From the NCBI RefSeq assembly GCF_032484785.1, contig NZ_JAUETR010000001.1, forward strand, positions 3,165,501 to 3,229,500: a DNA stretch of 64,000 bases, given 5' to 3'. Origin of the DNA: Bradyrhizobium sp. SZCCHNS1050 (GTDB lineage: Bacteria > Pseudomonadota > Alphaproteobacteria > Rhizobiales > Xanthobacteraceae). Of the stretch, positions 16,199-24,872 are shown piece by piece (position 1 is the first letter of the stretch; each line of letters starts with the position of its first letter). The position numbers and the translations under genes are program-made. The notes beneath the pieces were generated by a model. That model ran no database searches. It saw only the letters and a list, made by a program, of their open reading frames with translations, and was not told where the DNA came from.

Positions 16199-17143
16199 TC
16201 AAGGCGTATAGAGGTAGCGCAGCAGGGTGCGGCCGACGGTCTCCAGGCTCTGCGCCGAGCACTGCTCGATCGTATCCTGCGTGGTGTTGAAATAGGGCTC
16301 GTAGTCGAAGTCGATGACGAGGAAGCTCGGAATGCCGGCCTGCTGCAGCGCCGTGTGGTCGTCGCTGATCGGATACGCCGTGGGCTCCGGCGAGAACGCC
16401 GATGGCGCGATACGGCTGCCGATGCTCCAGAACCTCTTGACCTCGGGCAACGCCGAGGCCAGCGACGACGGCTCCGGCTGCAGCTTGAGATCCTTGTCGC
16501 AGACCATGTCGAAATCGACTGCCTTCTCCGGCTTGTGCGTCGGATAATAGGTCTTCAGGTTGGCCGCGAAATGCGGCGAGCCCAGCGGGCGCCAGGTCGG
16601 ATCGCCGGCGCCGAGCGATTTCGGCCCCTCCTCGCCGTCGAAGAAGATCATGTCGATGCCGACGTCGGGCTTCGGCGACAGCGACAGCACGCGTGCGGTC
16701 TCGAGCAGCAGCGCCACCGCCGAGGCGGAGTTGTTGGCGCCCGGCATCGGTGCGTCCGGCGATTTGGGATCGCGATAGGCCTTGATGATGCTGTCGTAAT
16801 GGGTGGCGACGATGACGCGCCGCGGGTTCTGCACCTGGAAGCGGGCGATGATGTTGGTCAGCGGGATCGCCTTGCCGTCATCGCCCTTGGCGGTGAAGCT
16901 CTGCGTGAGCACGGCGTCCGCCGCGCTCTTGGCCATCGCTGCCTTGATGTAGTCGATCGTTTTCTGATGTCCCGGCTCGCCCATCGATCGCGGCGTGAAC
17001 CGCAGCAGATCGGCGATGACAGCCATTGCGCGCTGACCGTCCCACAATTCGATCTGCGCGTCCGCGGCGTAGGCGGTCGGCGACATCAGCAGCAATACGG
17101 CCGCTGTCGCGGTGGCGGCGAGGCGAGGCCAGAACTCAGTCAT
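16199..17143 (-). CDS. M28-family / glutaminyl-peptide cyclotransferase-like exported protein
   Basis: From the ATG at 17143 the protein has 314 residues with a signal peptide ending at AYAADA. The fold signatures are RVIVATHYDSI, PMPGANNSASAVALLLETAR, MIFFDGEEGPKSLG and PISDDHTALQQAGIPSFLVI, in the order seen in glutaminyl cyclases. Compared with those enzymes, the Asp metal ligand of GATDSA is Asn (GANNSA), and the C-terminal His ligand of WHTMDD is Asn (YFNTTQDT), while the GEE pair is kept. Metal binding may therefore be altered or lost. A TTG two codons upstream is less likely as start. It is convergent with the CrtI-like gene, and its start lies 25 bases after the stop of the same-strand membrane-protein gene at 17169-17786. 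Confidence 0.75.
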   Translation of the reverse strand: MTEFWPRLAATATAAVLLLMSPTAYAADAQIELWDGQRAMAVIADLLRFTPRSMGEPGHQKTIDYIKAAMAKSAADAVLTQSFTAKGDDGKAIPLTNIIARFQVQNPRRVIVATHYDSIIKAYRDPKSPDAPMPGANNSASAVALLLETARVLSLSPKPDVGIDMIFFDGEEGPKSLGAGDPTWRPLGSPHFAANLKTYYPTHKPEKAVDFDMVCDKDLKLQPEPSSLASALPEVKRFWSIGSRIAPSAFSPEPTAYPISDDHTALQQAGIPSFLVIDFDYEPYFNTTQDTIEQCSAQSLETVGRTLLRYLYTP

Positions 17144-17168
17144 CCGCAAAGCTCTTCAATGATGAAAA

Positions 17169-17786
17169 TCAGGACGTCTTCTTGCCGAAGGGAATGAACA
17201 GGATGCCGGCGCAGCCAGCCAGCGCCACGGCGAAATAATAGGTGATCGCGCGCGAGCCGATCGTCGGAATCAGCGCGAACGTCGTGACGAGCGTGCCGAC
17301 GACGTTGCCGATGGTCGAGACGCCATAGACCAATCCGGCGACACGGCCGGCCTCGCCGGCCGAGCGCGTCAACAGGCTGACGGCGATCGGCGAGAAGGTG
17401 CCGAGCAGGGTCAGCGGCACCAGCAGCAGCGCGGTCGAGGCCATCAGCGTCGCCATCGGTCCGTCGCCGATGCTGTCGAGGATGTCGGCCATGACGGTGT
17501 CGGCGGTCGCCGGAACCAGCGCCATGTAGGCGGCGGCGATCAGGATCATGGTGCCGATGGTGCGCGTCGTCGGCTGCCGATCGACGATGGCGCTGCCGGC
17601 GAAATAGCCGATCGCGAGCGCGCACAGCACGGTCGAGATCAGGCTGGCCCAGGCGCCGATGCCGCTGCCGAAATACGGGTTGAGGTAGCGGCTGCCGAGC
17701 ATCTCGAAGCCCATCAGCACGCAGCCGACCAGGAACGAACAGAGATAGATCGCCAGCATGCCGGCGCGGGACACCGGCGCGCTCAT
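17169..17786 (-). CDS. Membrane protein of the spermidine-synthase-associated (MFS-like) type
   Basis: A 205-residue integral membrane protein with about six hydrophobic segments (MLAIYLCSFLVGCVLMGFEM, ISTVLCALAIGYFAGSAIV, MILIAAAYMALVP, TALLLVPLTLLGTFSPIAV, VSTIGNVVGTLVTTFALIP, YYFAVALAGCAGILFIPF). The GFEMLGSRYLNPYFG opening and GTFSPIAVSLLTR are typical of the membrane half that in many bacteria is fused to a spermidine-synthase-like domain. Here the two halves are separate genes: this start overlaps the stop of the SAM-domain gene by ATGA, so translation is coupled. Transport of a polyamine-like compound has been proposed for relatives but is unproven. Confidence 0.75.
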   Translation of the reverse strand: MSAPVSRAGMLAIYLCSFLVGCVLMGFEMLGSRYLNPYFGSGIGAWASLISTVLCALAIGYFAGSAIVDRQPTTRTIGTMILIAAAYMALVPATADTVMADILDSIGDGPMATLMASTALLLVPLTLLGTFSPIAVSLLTRSAGEAGRVAGLVYGVSTIGNVVGTLVTTFALIPTIGSRAITYYFAVALAGCAGILFIPFGKKTS

Positions 17787-18706
17787 GGCAGCTTCTTGTT
17801 GTGGCGCTCGATGCTCTTCAGCGCCTCGACCGGCGCGAAGTCGTCGGTCAGCACCTTGGCCTTGGCGTCGATCACCTGGCCGTTATCGATGTCGATGCGC
17901 TTGCGCTGCGCCAGCATGTCGGCGAGCTTGTAGCGGAAGCCGAATTCCTTGTCGCGCTCCTGCGCGATGGCGGCGAGATCCTCGGGCTTCCGCTCGTCGC
18001 CGGGATAGGCGACCATCACGATGTTGCCGCCGGCCTCGTAGAAGTCGACCTGCGGGAACACGCTGTGGATGGTCTTGACCGCGGCGTCGAACAGCATGGT
18101 CGACGGCTCGACGTTCTGCGCCACCACGCCGCCCTCGGCGAGATGCTCCTTGACGAGCTGGTAGAATTCCTTGGTCAGCAGGTGGAACGGCACGAACGGT
18201 CCGCGATAGGCGTCGATCAGGATGACGTCGTAGCGCTCCTTGGATTCCTGCACGAACAGCCGGCCGTCGCGGTTGGCGACGTGGAAGTTCGGCTCCTCCT
18301 TGATGCCGAAATATTTCTTGGCGAGCTCCAGCACGGTCGGATCGAGCTCGACCGACGTCACCTGCACCTTGGGCAGGAAGCGGTGCAGGTACCAGGCGGT
18401 GCGGCCGCCACCGAAGCCGATCTCCAGGACCGAGCCGACATTCTTTGCGTACATGACGCTCGCGGTCATGAAGCGGGTATAGTCGACCGGCAGATCGAGC
18501 TCGTCCTGGGTGTTGTAGACGCTCTCGGTATAGATGCGCCGGTTGTGACCGAACGTCATGCTGCGGTAGGGCGCCTGCTCATAGACATAGATGTTGTTGT
18601 AGAGCGACTCCTTCGACTCCAGCAGGTGGCGGGTGTCCTGCGCGCTTGCGGCGGCGATGGAGAGGAAGCTCGCGAACACGCCTGAAATGACCGACCGGAT
18701 GAGCAT
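17783..18706 (-). CDS. Spermidine-synthase-like (SAM-fold) protein with N-terminal signal segment
   Basis: A 307-residue protein starting at the ATG at 18706. The first 23 residues (MLIRSVISGVFASFLSIAAA and a following SAQD) look like a cleavable signal peptide or anchor. The rest has the polyamine-synthase Rossmann fold: VGSVLEIGFGGGRTAWYL, VTSVELDPTVLELAKKYFGI, and YDVILIDAYRGPFVPFHLLT, with the IDAYRG Asp in the position of the catalytic loop. If exported, it could not meet cytoplasmic S-adenosyl donors in the usual way, so a non-enzymatic or membrane-linked role is possible. It overlaps the membrane-protein gene that follows by four bases. Confidence 0.78.
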   Translation of the reverse strand: MLIRSVISGVFASFLSIAAASAQDTRHLLESKESLYNNIYVYEQAPYRSMTFGHNRRIYTESVYNTQDELDLPVDYTRFMTASVMYAKNVGSVLEIGFGGGRTAWYLHRFLPKVQVTSVELDPTVLELAKKYFGIKEEPNFHVANRDGRLFVQESKERYDVILIDAYRGPFVPFHLLTKEFYQLVKEHLAEGGVVAQNVEPSTMLFDAAVKTIHSVFPQVDFYEAGGNIVMVAYPGDERKPEDLAAIAQERDKEFGFRYKLADMLAQRKRIDIDNGQVIDAKAKVLTDDFAPVEALKSIERHNKKLP

Positions 18707-19099
18707 CGACTTGTCTGTGTCCCTCGGCTGAAATGGGCAGGCGCGCTGGATCGAGCGGACCTCGTGGCGCCGGACGCCTGGCCGGCCACGAGATGCGCTC
18801 AGGCACGACCAATACGGCAATCCCGAGGCCGGGTTCCGGATTGGCGCCGTTCTCTTAGACCATCGGCTGCCGTCCGGATAGTCAAACCGCCCCTCCCAAA
18901 CGGGGGTGTGATCGGGCATGAGCGGCCCCGCTCTAACCGGGATCGCGCGGCTGCGTTCCCGTCGCCGTCCCCTCAGGGGACCCGAACATCGTTGTGCCCC
19001 GGTCGGCCGCCCGGTCCAGGCTCCGACCGGAGAGGCTTCCGGTCGGTGGCGGGGTCTGCTATGGAGGCGGCGAAGCAGGTGCACTTCGGTGCAGGCTCC
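18707..19099. other. Intergenic stretch before tRNA-Arg
   Basis: No gene is supported. The region holds the leader of the minus-strand SAM-domain gene on its left and presumably the tRNA promoter on its right. A GC-rich inverted pair (CGCCCCTCCCAAACGGGGGTG near 18888-18908, split here only to mark the stem) could form a hairpin. I see no clear promoter hexamers for either gene. Confidence 0.3.
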
Positions 19100-19176
<77 letters not shown>

Positions 19177-19366
19177 TCTGCCGCAGCCTTGCACGCGCAG
19201 ACAATCTCCAGATCAAACCCAGGGCGCGCCTGATCCGGCCCGTTCGGGAATCGGGTGGAGCGCTTCGCTGCCATCGAGGAACTTCTTCGGGTGAGACGGC
19301 GGCCTGAGCCCCGTCCGCGCGGCGCGCGCAATCGCCGCCGAGATGCATCACCCTGGAGAGCTTTCC

Positions 19367-20059
19367 ATGCATACGACTATCGAGCCGGGCATCCTCTATT
19401 TCGGGACGCCGGTCGTCCTCATCAGCACCGTCAACGAGGATGGCGGCTTCAATCTCGCGCCGATGTCGTCGGCATTCTGGCTCGGCTGGCGCTGCATGCT
19501 GGGCCTCGCCGCCGGATCGAAGACGCCGCAGAACATGCGCCGCACCGGCGAGTGCGTGCTGAACCTGCCGTCGGTCGATCTCGTCGCCGCCGTCGATCGC
19601 CTGGCGCTGACCACGGGATCGGACCCGGTGCCGGCGATGAAGCAGCGCAAGGGCTACCGCCACGTGTCCGACAAGTTCGCCGCCGCCGGGTTGACCGCAA
19701 CGGCGTCGGAAACCGTTGCGGCTCCGCGCGTCGCGGAATGCGCGGTGCAGCTCGAAGCCCGCATCGAGTCGGTGCATGGCATCGCCGACGACGACGCGAT
19801 CCTGAAGGGGCACATCCAGTGCTTCGAGGTGCGGGTGCAGCGGGTCCATGTCGATGAGGCCATCCTGATGGACGGTACGCGTGACCGCATCGACCCGGAC
19901 AAATGGCGGCCGCTGATCATGAGCTTCCAGCAGTTCTATGGCCTGGGCGCGCGCCTTCACGAGTCGCGGCTGGGCACCATTCCGGAGGCGGCCTATCGCA
20001 CGCCCGACGTCGAGCGCGCCCGCGAGGCGGCCATGCGAATGGAGGTGGCGGCAGGCTGA
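19367..20059 (+). CDS. Flavin reductase family (flavoredoxin-like FMN-binding) protein
   Basis: The start at 19367 follows GGAGAG at a good distance; an upstream ATG at 19343 lies before that ribosome site. The 230-residue product has the split-barrel FMN fold: PGILYFGTPVVLISTVNEDG, FNLAPMSSAFWLGWRCMLGL, GSKTPQNMRRTGECVLNLPS and later AECAVQLEARIESVHGI. Family members reduce flavin with NAD(P)H, bind FMN as redox proteins, or partner with monooxygenases. No partner oxygenase adjoins it; the luciferase-like gene at 22909-23946 is the nearest flavoenzyme, but it is on the other strand and 2.8 kb away. Confidence 0.85.
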   Translation: MHTTIEPGILYFGTPVVLISTVNEDGGFNLAPMSSAFWLGWRCMLGLAAGSKTPQNMRRTGECVLNLPSVDLVAAVDRLALTTGSDPVPAMKQRKGYRHVSDKFAAAGLTATASETVAAPRVAECAVQLEARIESVHGIADDDAILKGHIQCFEVRVQRVHVDEAILMDGTRDRIDPDKWRPLIMSFQQFYGLGARLHESRLGTIPEAAYRTPDVERAREAAMRMEVAAG

Positions 20060-20140
20060 GCCGGCTCGGCCTGGAGTCTCGCCTGGAATCGCCCGGCCGC
20101 ACGTTGAAGCTTGCATTCGAGTGCGAGAGGTGGGGACATC

Positions 20141-22246
20141 ATGGGGGCTGTGGCTGTCGACCGGCTGCTGATCGAGGCGGCTGATCATTACAATGCGGGG
20201 CGCGCCGGTCCGGCCAAGGCGCTGTGCAGCGACATCCTCCAAGCGGTGCCGGATCATCTGCCGGCGTTGCATCTGTCCGCGATCCTCGCCTTCGCCGACG
20301 GCGGCATGGCGGAGGGTGCGGAGCTGCTCGGGCGCGTCTTCGCCCGCGATCCCCACCATGCGCCGGCCTATGTCACGCTCGGCGATGCGCTCGCCGTGAA
20401 AGGCGAGCGCAAGGGCGCCGCCGATGCGTTCGCGCGCGCAGCGGCTTTGCGGCCGCTCGATGCGGCGATTCACAGCAGGCTCGGCAGCGCGCTGCTCGAG
20501 CTGTCGCGCTTCGCCGAGGCCGAGGCCGCCTATCGCCACGCGCTGGCGCTCGATCCGGCGCTGTTGCACGCGCGCTGGAATCTCGCGCTCGCCTTCAACC
20601 GGCAGGGGCGGCTTGCCGAGGCGGAAGCAGCCTATCGCGCGTTGCTCGAGCGCGAGCCCTCCTATCCCGGTGCATGCCGGGCGCTGGCGCATGTGCTCGC
20701 CGACCAGGCCAGATATGACGAGGCCGTGCCGGCCTATCTGCATGCGCTGGCGGCGCAGCCGGCCGATGCCGGCCTGCATCTCAGCCTGGGCGATGTGCTC
20801 TACAAGCAGCGCGCCTTTGCCGAGGCCGCGGTACAGTATCGTCAGGCCTGCGATCTCGCGCCCGGCGATGCCAATGCCGCGCGATTGCTCGGGCACGCGC
20901 TGCATGAGGCCGACCGCCCGGCCGAGGCCGTCGAGGCCTATCGGCGCGCCGCCGTGCTCGATCCCACCGATGTGGTCGTGCTCAGCAATCTCGCGGCCTG
21001 CCTGTGCGGGACAGGCCAGCTCGATGCGGCGATTGCCGCCTGCGAGCACGCGCTGGCGCTGCAGCCCGATCACGCCCCGGCGCATACCAATCTGGGCATC
21101 ATCCATGAGATGCGCGGCGAGACCATCGAGGCCGTCGCGGCGCATCGCCGCGCCGTCGCCTCCGATCCCGGTTACGCCAAGGGTCACGCCAACCTCGCGG
21201 TGGCGCTGCGCAACGCCGGCGACATCGACGCGGCGCTGGCCGCCTCGCATCGTGCGATCGCGCTGGCGCCCGACAATGCGCTCGCCCGCTACAATCACGC
21301 GCATTTCCTGCTGATGTGCGGCGACCTCGTGAACGGCTTTGCGGAGCATCGCTGGGGCCGCGACTGTCCGGACCTCTCCGCGGGCATGCCGCGCTTCGAC
21401 GCGCCGGAATGGCAGGGCGCGCCGCTCGACGGACGCACGCTGCTGCTGTTCGCCGAATATGGCATCGGCGATGCGCTGCAATTCGTGCGCTACATCGATC
21501 GCGTCAGGATGATGGGGGGGCCGGTCGTGCTGCAAGTGCAGCCGGCGATCGCGCCGCTGCTGCGCCGTCTGGAGGGCGTGACCGTGGTGCCACGCGGCGC
21601 GCCGCTGCCGCCATTCGACCTGCAGGCGCCGCTGATGGATCTGCCGCGCATCTTCGGCACCACGCTGGAGACGATCCCGGCCGAGGTGCCGTATCTCGCG
21701 GCCGATCCGATCAAGATGGCCGCGTGGCGCAACGTGCTCGGGCGCGCGCCGTCGTTGAAGGTCGGCGTCGTCTGGGCCGGCAATCCCAGGCACAAGGGCG
21801 ACCGCCAGCGCTCGCTCACCGCGCAGGCGGTGCTGCCGCGGCTGGTGATGCCGGGCGTGCAGCTCTATTCCTTGCAGAAGGAGCCGCGGCCGGATGATGC
21901 GCTAGGGCTCGCCGAGCTTGGCACCGACGTCATCGATCTCGCGCCGCTGCTGAGCGACTTCGCCGAGACCGCGGCCGCGGTTGCCGCGCTCGATCTCGTC
22001 ATCTCCGTCGACACGTCGGTGGCGCATCTCGCCGGCGCGCTCGGCCGTCCGGTCTGGGTGCTCTTGCCCTATGCGCTCGACTGGCGCTGGTTGCGCGATC
22101 GCGCCGACACCCCGTGGTATCCGACCATGCGGCTATTCAGGCAGGAGAAGCCCATGGCTTGGGACGGTGTGCTGGCGCGGACGGCAGGGGAGCTTGCGCG
22201 GCTGGCGGCAGGTGAGCGCGGGCCGTCGTTGCCCGGGCTGGTATGA
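20141..22246 (+). CDS. TPR-repeat protein with C-terminal glycosyltransferase-like domain
   Basis: The ATG at 20141 gives 701 residues. Residues about 20-410 consist of some eleven tetratricopeptide repeats of 34 residues, with recurring LGDAL, AEAEAAYRHALALDP, LNLAxAxxxxG patterns (for example AEAEAAYRALLEREPSY). The C-terminal 270 residues have a glycosyltransferase B-like fold: LLLFAEYGIGDALQFVRYID, VVLQVQPAIAPLLRRL, LKVGVVWAGNPRHKGDRQRS, and LDLVISVDTSVAHLAGALGR followed by PVWVLLPYALDWRWL. This resembles the GT9/GT41-like proteins common in alphaproteobacteria and cyanobacteria. Substrate and acceptor are unknown; protein or surface-polysaccharide glycosylation is a reasonable guess. Confidence 0.85.
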   Translation: MGAVAVDRLLIEAADHYNAGRAGPAKALCSDILQAVPDHLPALHLSAILAFADGGMAEGAELLGRVFARDPHHAPAYVTLGDALAVKGERKGAADAFARAAALRPLDAAIHSRLGSALLELSRFAEAEAAYRHALALDPALLHARWNLALAFNRQGRLAEAEAAYRALLEREPSYPGACRALAHVLADQARYDEAVPAYLHALAAQPADAGLHLSLGDVLYKQRAFAEAAVQYRQACDLAPGDANAARLLGHALHEADRPAEAVEAYRRAAVLDPTDVVVLSNLAACLCGTGQLDAAIAACEHALALQPDHAPAHTNLGIIHEMRGETIEAVAAHRRAVASDPGYAKGHANLAVALRNAGDIDAALAASHRAIALAPDNALARYNHAHFLLMCGDLVNGFAEHRWGRDCPDLSAGMPRFDAPEWQGAPLDGRTLLLFAEYGIGDALQFVRYIDRVRMMGGPVVLQVQPAIAPLLRRLEGVTVVPRGAPLPPFDLQAPLMDLPRIFGTTLETIPAEVPYLAADPIKMAAWRNVLGRAPSLKVGVVWAGNPRHKGDRQRSLTAQAVLPRLVMPGVQLYSLQKEPRPDDALGLAELGTDVIDLAPLLSDFAETAAAVAALDLVISVDTSVAHLAGALGRPVWVLLPYALDWRWLRDRADTPWYPTMRLFRQEKPMAWDGVLARTAGELARLAAGERGPSLPGLV

Positions 22247-22284
22247 GGCGGTGAGCGATGTCGAAGGCTGACAGGGCCTGACGC

Positions 22285-22671
22285 TTATCGCATGGCCATG
22301 CGTGCGAGACCGGTCTGATCCGAGCGCGTGGACGGAAACGACAATCGCCACAAGCTGAAGAGCATCGGGAGTTGGAAAACGAAGCTGATCGCCGCAGCGC
22401 CCGCCAGCACCTCGAAACGTTGTGCCTCGATCAGGGCCTTGGCGCTCGGGACCACGTGGACCAGGCCGTCGGCGACGTAGACAAGCGCAACGGTCCGCCA
22501 GATGTTGGCGGACAGCCAGCCCATCCTGAAGGCGTGATCGAACAGCGCGAGCAATCCGCCGAGCGCGAGCGTCGAGCTCGCCATGTGAGACGGCGTGTCG
22601 TAGAAGCCGGGCTCCAACGCGGCCTGGACGAACCAGAGTCCGTAGACCACCGCGACGATCTTCAGCAACAT
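22285..22671 (-). CDS. Small integral membrane protein of unknown function
   Basis: I chose the ATG at 22671 (preceded by AGGA), giving 128 residues; the upstream in-frame sequence is Arg-rich and not membrane-like. Four hydrophobic segments are visible: MLLKIVAVVYGLWFVQAA, ASSTLALGGLLALFDHAF, WRTVALVYVADGLVHVV and GAAAISFVFQLPMLFSLW. No family motif is recognised. It converges with the TPR gene on its left. Confidence 0.6.
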   Translation of the reverse strand: MLLKIVAVVYGLWFVQAALEPGFYDTPSHMASSTLALGGLLALFDHAFRMGWLSANIWRTVALVYVADGLVHVVPSAKALIEAQRFEVLAGAAAISFVFQLPMLFSLWRLSFPSTRSDQTGLARMAMR

Positions 22672-22908
22672 CAGTTCGTTCCTAGGCTCGCGAGCTTGTC
22701 GTCTGCCTCCGGGCAACCGATCGGATTGCGCCCCCTTGATCGGAGCAGGCACGCGCGACATCGAGCCTACGATGCGTGTCACGAAGGCTCTGTTAATCGG
22801 CTCGCTTGGATTGTCCTGAACGAGCCGTTTTGCTCGCGCCCTTGATCCAGGTCCGTGATGCAAGGGCCGGGCGCGGTTGCGGACATGGTGAAGGACCGCG
22901 TAGCCGGC

Positions 22909-23946
22909 CTACTGCTCCGCCAGCAACTCCCTCACCCTCGGCACCACCACCTTGCCATACAGCTCGATGCTCCGCATCAGTTTCGCATGCGGCAGCGGAC
23001 CGGCTGAGTATTTCAGCTGAAACCGCGACAGGCCGAGCGCCTTGATCGTCGCGGCGATCTTCTGCGCCACGGTCTCCGGCGAGCCGACATAGAGCGAGCC
23101 GTGATCGGCCTCCTGGACGAACTCGTCGCGGCCCATCGGCGGCCAGCCTCGCTCGCGGCCGATGCGGTCGCGCATGGTCTTGTAGTCCGGCCACAGCTCC
23201 TCGCGCGCCACTTCGTCGGTGTCGGCGACATAGCCCGGCGAATGCACGCCGATCGGCTTCGTCTCGCGGCCGAACTGCTTGAGCGCGCGATGGTACAGCT
23301 CGACATAGGGCGCGAACCGTTTCGGGTCGCCGCCGATGATCGCGAGCATCAGCGGCAGCTCGTAATGCGCGGCGCGCACCACGGACTCGGGACTGCCGCC
23401 GACGCCGATCCAGGCCCTCAGCCGTCCATGCTCGACCGGCGGATAGACCAGTTGATCCCTGAGCGGCGGGCGCAACCGGCCCTGCCAGGTCAGTGGCTGC
23501 TGCGACAGCAGGCTGACGAACAGATCGAGCTTCTCCTCGAACAGCGCCTCGTAGTCCTTGAGATCGAAGCCGAACAGCGGGAAGGACTCGGTGAACGAGC
23601 CGCGGCCGAGGATGACCTCGGCGCGGCTGTTCGACACCGCGTCGAGCGTCGAGAAGCGCTGGAACACGCGGATCGGGTCATCCGAGCTCAGCACCGTCAC
23701 CGCCGAGCCGAGCTTGATCTTCGTGGTGCGCGCGGCGATCGCCGCCAACGCCACCTCGGGCGCCGAGATCGCGAAATCGCCGCGATGGTGCTCGCCGAGC
23801 CCGATGAAATCGAGCCCGAGCTGGTCGGCGAGCACCGCCTCCGCGACAACGTCGCGGATCACCTGGGCATGGGCGGCCATCGCGCCCTCCGCGTTGCGGG
23901 TGACGTCGCCGAACGTGTCCAGGCCGAATTCGATCGCTGTGCTCAT
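22909..23946 (-). CDS. LLM-class (luciferase-like) flavin-dependent oxidoreductase
   Basis: A 345-residue TIM-barrel flavoprotein. Family signatures are EFGLDTFGDVT at the N-terminus, QLGLDFIGLGEHHRGDFAIS, IKLGSAVTVLSSDDPIRVFQ, RAEVILGRGSFTESFPLFG and the C-terminal GSPETVAQKIAATIKALGL. The GEHH segment is typical of the MsnO/YxeK-like and alkane-type monooxygenases of this class. It would use reduced FMN to oxidise an organic substrate that cannot be inferred. It stands alone on the minus strand with about 900 bases of repeat-rich DNA behind its start. Confidence 0.88.
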   Translation of the reverse strand: MSTAIEFGLDTFGDVTRNAEGAMAAHAQVIRDVVAEAVLADQLGLDFIGLGEHHRGDFAISAPEVALAAIAARTTKIKLGSAVTVLSSDDPIRVFQRFSTLDAVSNSRAEVILGRGSFTESFPLFGFDLKDYEALFEEKLDLFVSLLSQQPLTWQGRLRPPLRDQLVYPPVEHGRLRAWIGVGGSPESVVRAAHYELPLMLAIIGGDPKRFAPYVELYHRALKQFGRETKPIGVHSPGYVADTDEVAREELWPDYKTMRDRIGRERGWPPMGRDEFVQEADHGSLYVGSPETVAQKIAATIKALGLSRFQLKYSAGPLPHAKLMRSIELYGKVVVPRVRELLAEQ

Positions 23947-24090
23947 GTCTCATTCCGTTGCGTCGGGCCGTCATACGGCCTCTGCTCGTCAGCTGGAAGG
24001 GGCCGCCCCGGATTGCAAGCGGAGGAAAGCGAAACACAAGGTTTCCGTGAGCTTGAGCGCATCACGAGAAGGTTGGGCCGTCGCCATTCT

Positions 24091-24239
24091 CCGTCATTCC
24101 GGGGCAATCGTCGATGCGCAGGCGCGGAGCGGCTGCGTGTTGACGATTGAACCCGGAATCTCGAAGTCGTTCAGAATGGACGCAGGACAATATCGAGATT
24201 CCGGGTTCAAGGCCTCTCGGCCTTGCCCCGGAATGACGG
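24091..24239. repeat. Palindromic interspersed repeat, family B, complete copy
   Basis: A perfect 17-bp terminal inverted repeat, CCGTCATTCCGGGGCAA at 24091-24107 and its complement at 24223-24239, encloses a second perfect pair, GAACCCGGAATCTCGA at 24149-24164 and its complement at 24193-24208. The nested structure predicts a long two-step hairpin in RNA. The related copy is at 5601-5759. Confidence 0.88.
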
Positions 24240-24332
24240 TGGTCGTGATACCGGGCGGATCAGACGGTCCGGACGACCGGCAAAAATTTTTCTTTCGTTT
24301 TTCCAGAAAGTGTGCTCTACTGCGCCCATCCT

Positions 24333-24825
24333 GCCTCATCGATGAGGGGCGTACGCGCGGTCGTCACGAGACGCGAGGCAGGGATGCGGTGGCCGTAGCG
24401 GGTCGCAGCGCGGTGTCGCGCCGACGAACGATCCGATGCGGACAGTCAAGTCGCGTGGTCCTGGCCTCCCGATGCTGAGGTCAAGCCGGATGATGGTGCG
24501 GAAGCGCATCACGCCGACGATGGGGGCAACACAGCCGGTCCCCAGGGAGAGCGCGAAGCAGCTGTTAAGACCATCGCGCAGGGAAGGCCGGGATGTCCCA
24601 GCCGAACCTGTGGTTCCTGCCGCCTGCATTTTTTTCGCAGGCGGGCCATGGGGGCGGCGAGCTCCCGGTCTTCCCTGCGCCCTCACGTTTCAGAGGGCAC
24701 GCGATCCGGACAAAGCTCGGGCTTGAGCGGCCGCGAGGGTACGAACCCATGGCCTCGGCTGATGCGATTGCCGCCTGCGCCTCTTGCGCGGTCATGCCAT
24801 GCCAAAAAATGGGCGTGTGAGCCGG
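24333..24825. repeat. Gene-mimicking interspersed repeat, family D
   Basis: On the plus strand the frame reads VTRREAGMRWP, a stop, then stretches such as AAVKTIAQGRPGCPSRTCGS and CRLHFFRRRAMGAASSRSSL. From memory, sequences of this kind (REAGMRW, AAVKTIAQGRPG, HFF..R, SSRSSLRP) recur in many Bradyrhizobium-group genomes, where pieces are annotated as hypothetical proteins. The internal stop and the lack of a ribosome site or conserved start argue against a gene here. Boundaries are approximate. Confidence 0.6.
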
Positions 24826-24872
24826 TGACGCATCACGTAGGCTCCGTTCATCGATCACACGGGATGACGTGC

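Larger units (their letters stand above)
23947..24872. other. Repeat-rich intergenic region of 0.9 kb
   Basis: The gap holds a complete family B palindrome (24091-24239), an AT-rich stretch around 24280-24310, and the gene-mimicking family D repeat (24333-24825). The short leader of the MetX-like gene follows. I find no independent gene. Confidence 0.6.
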
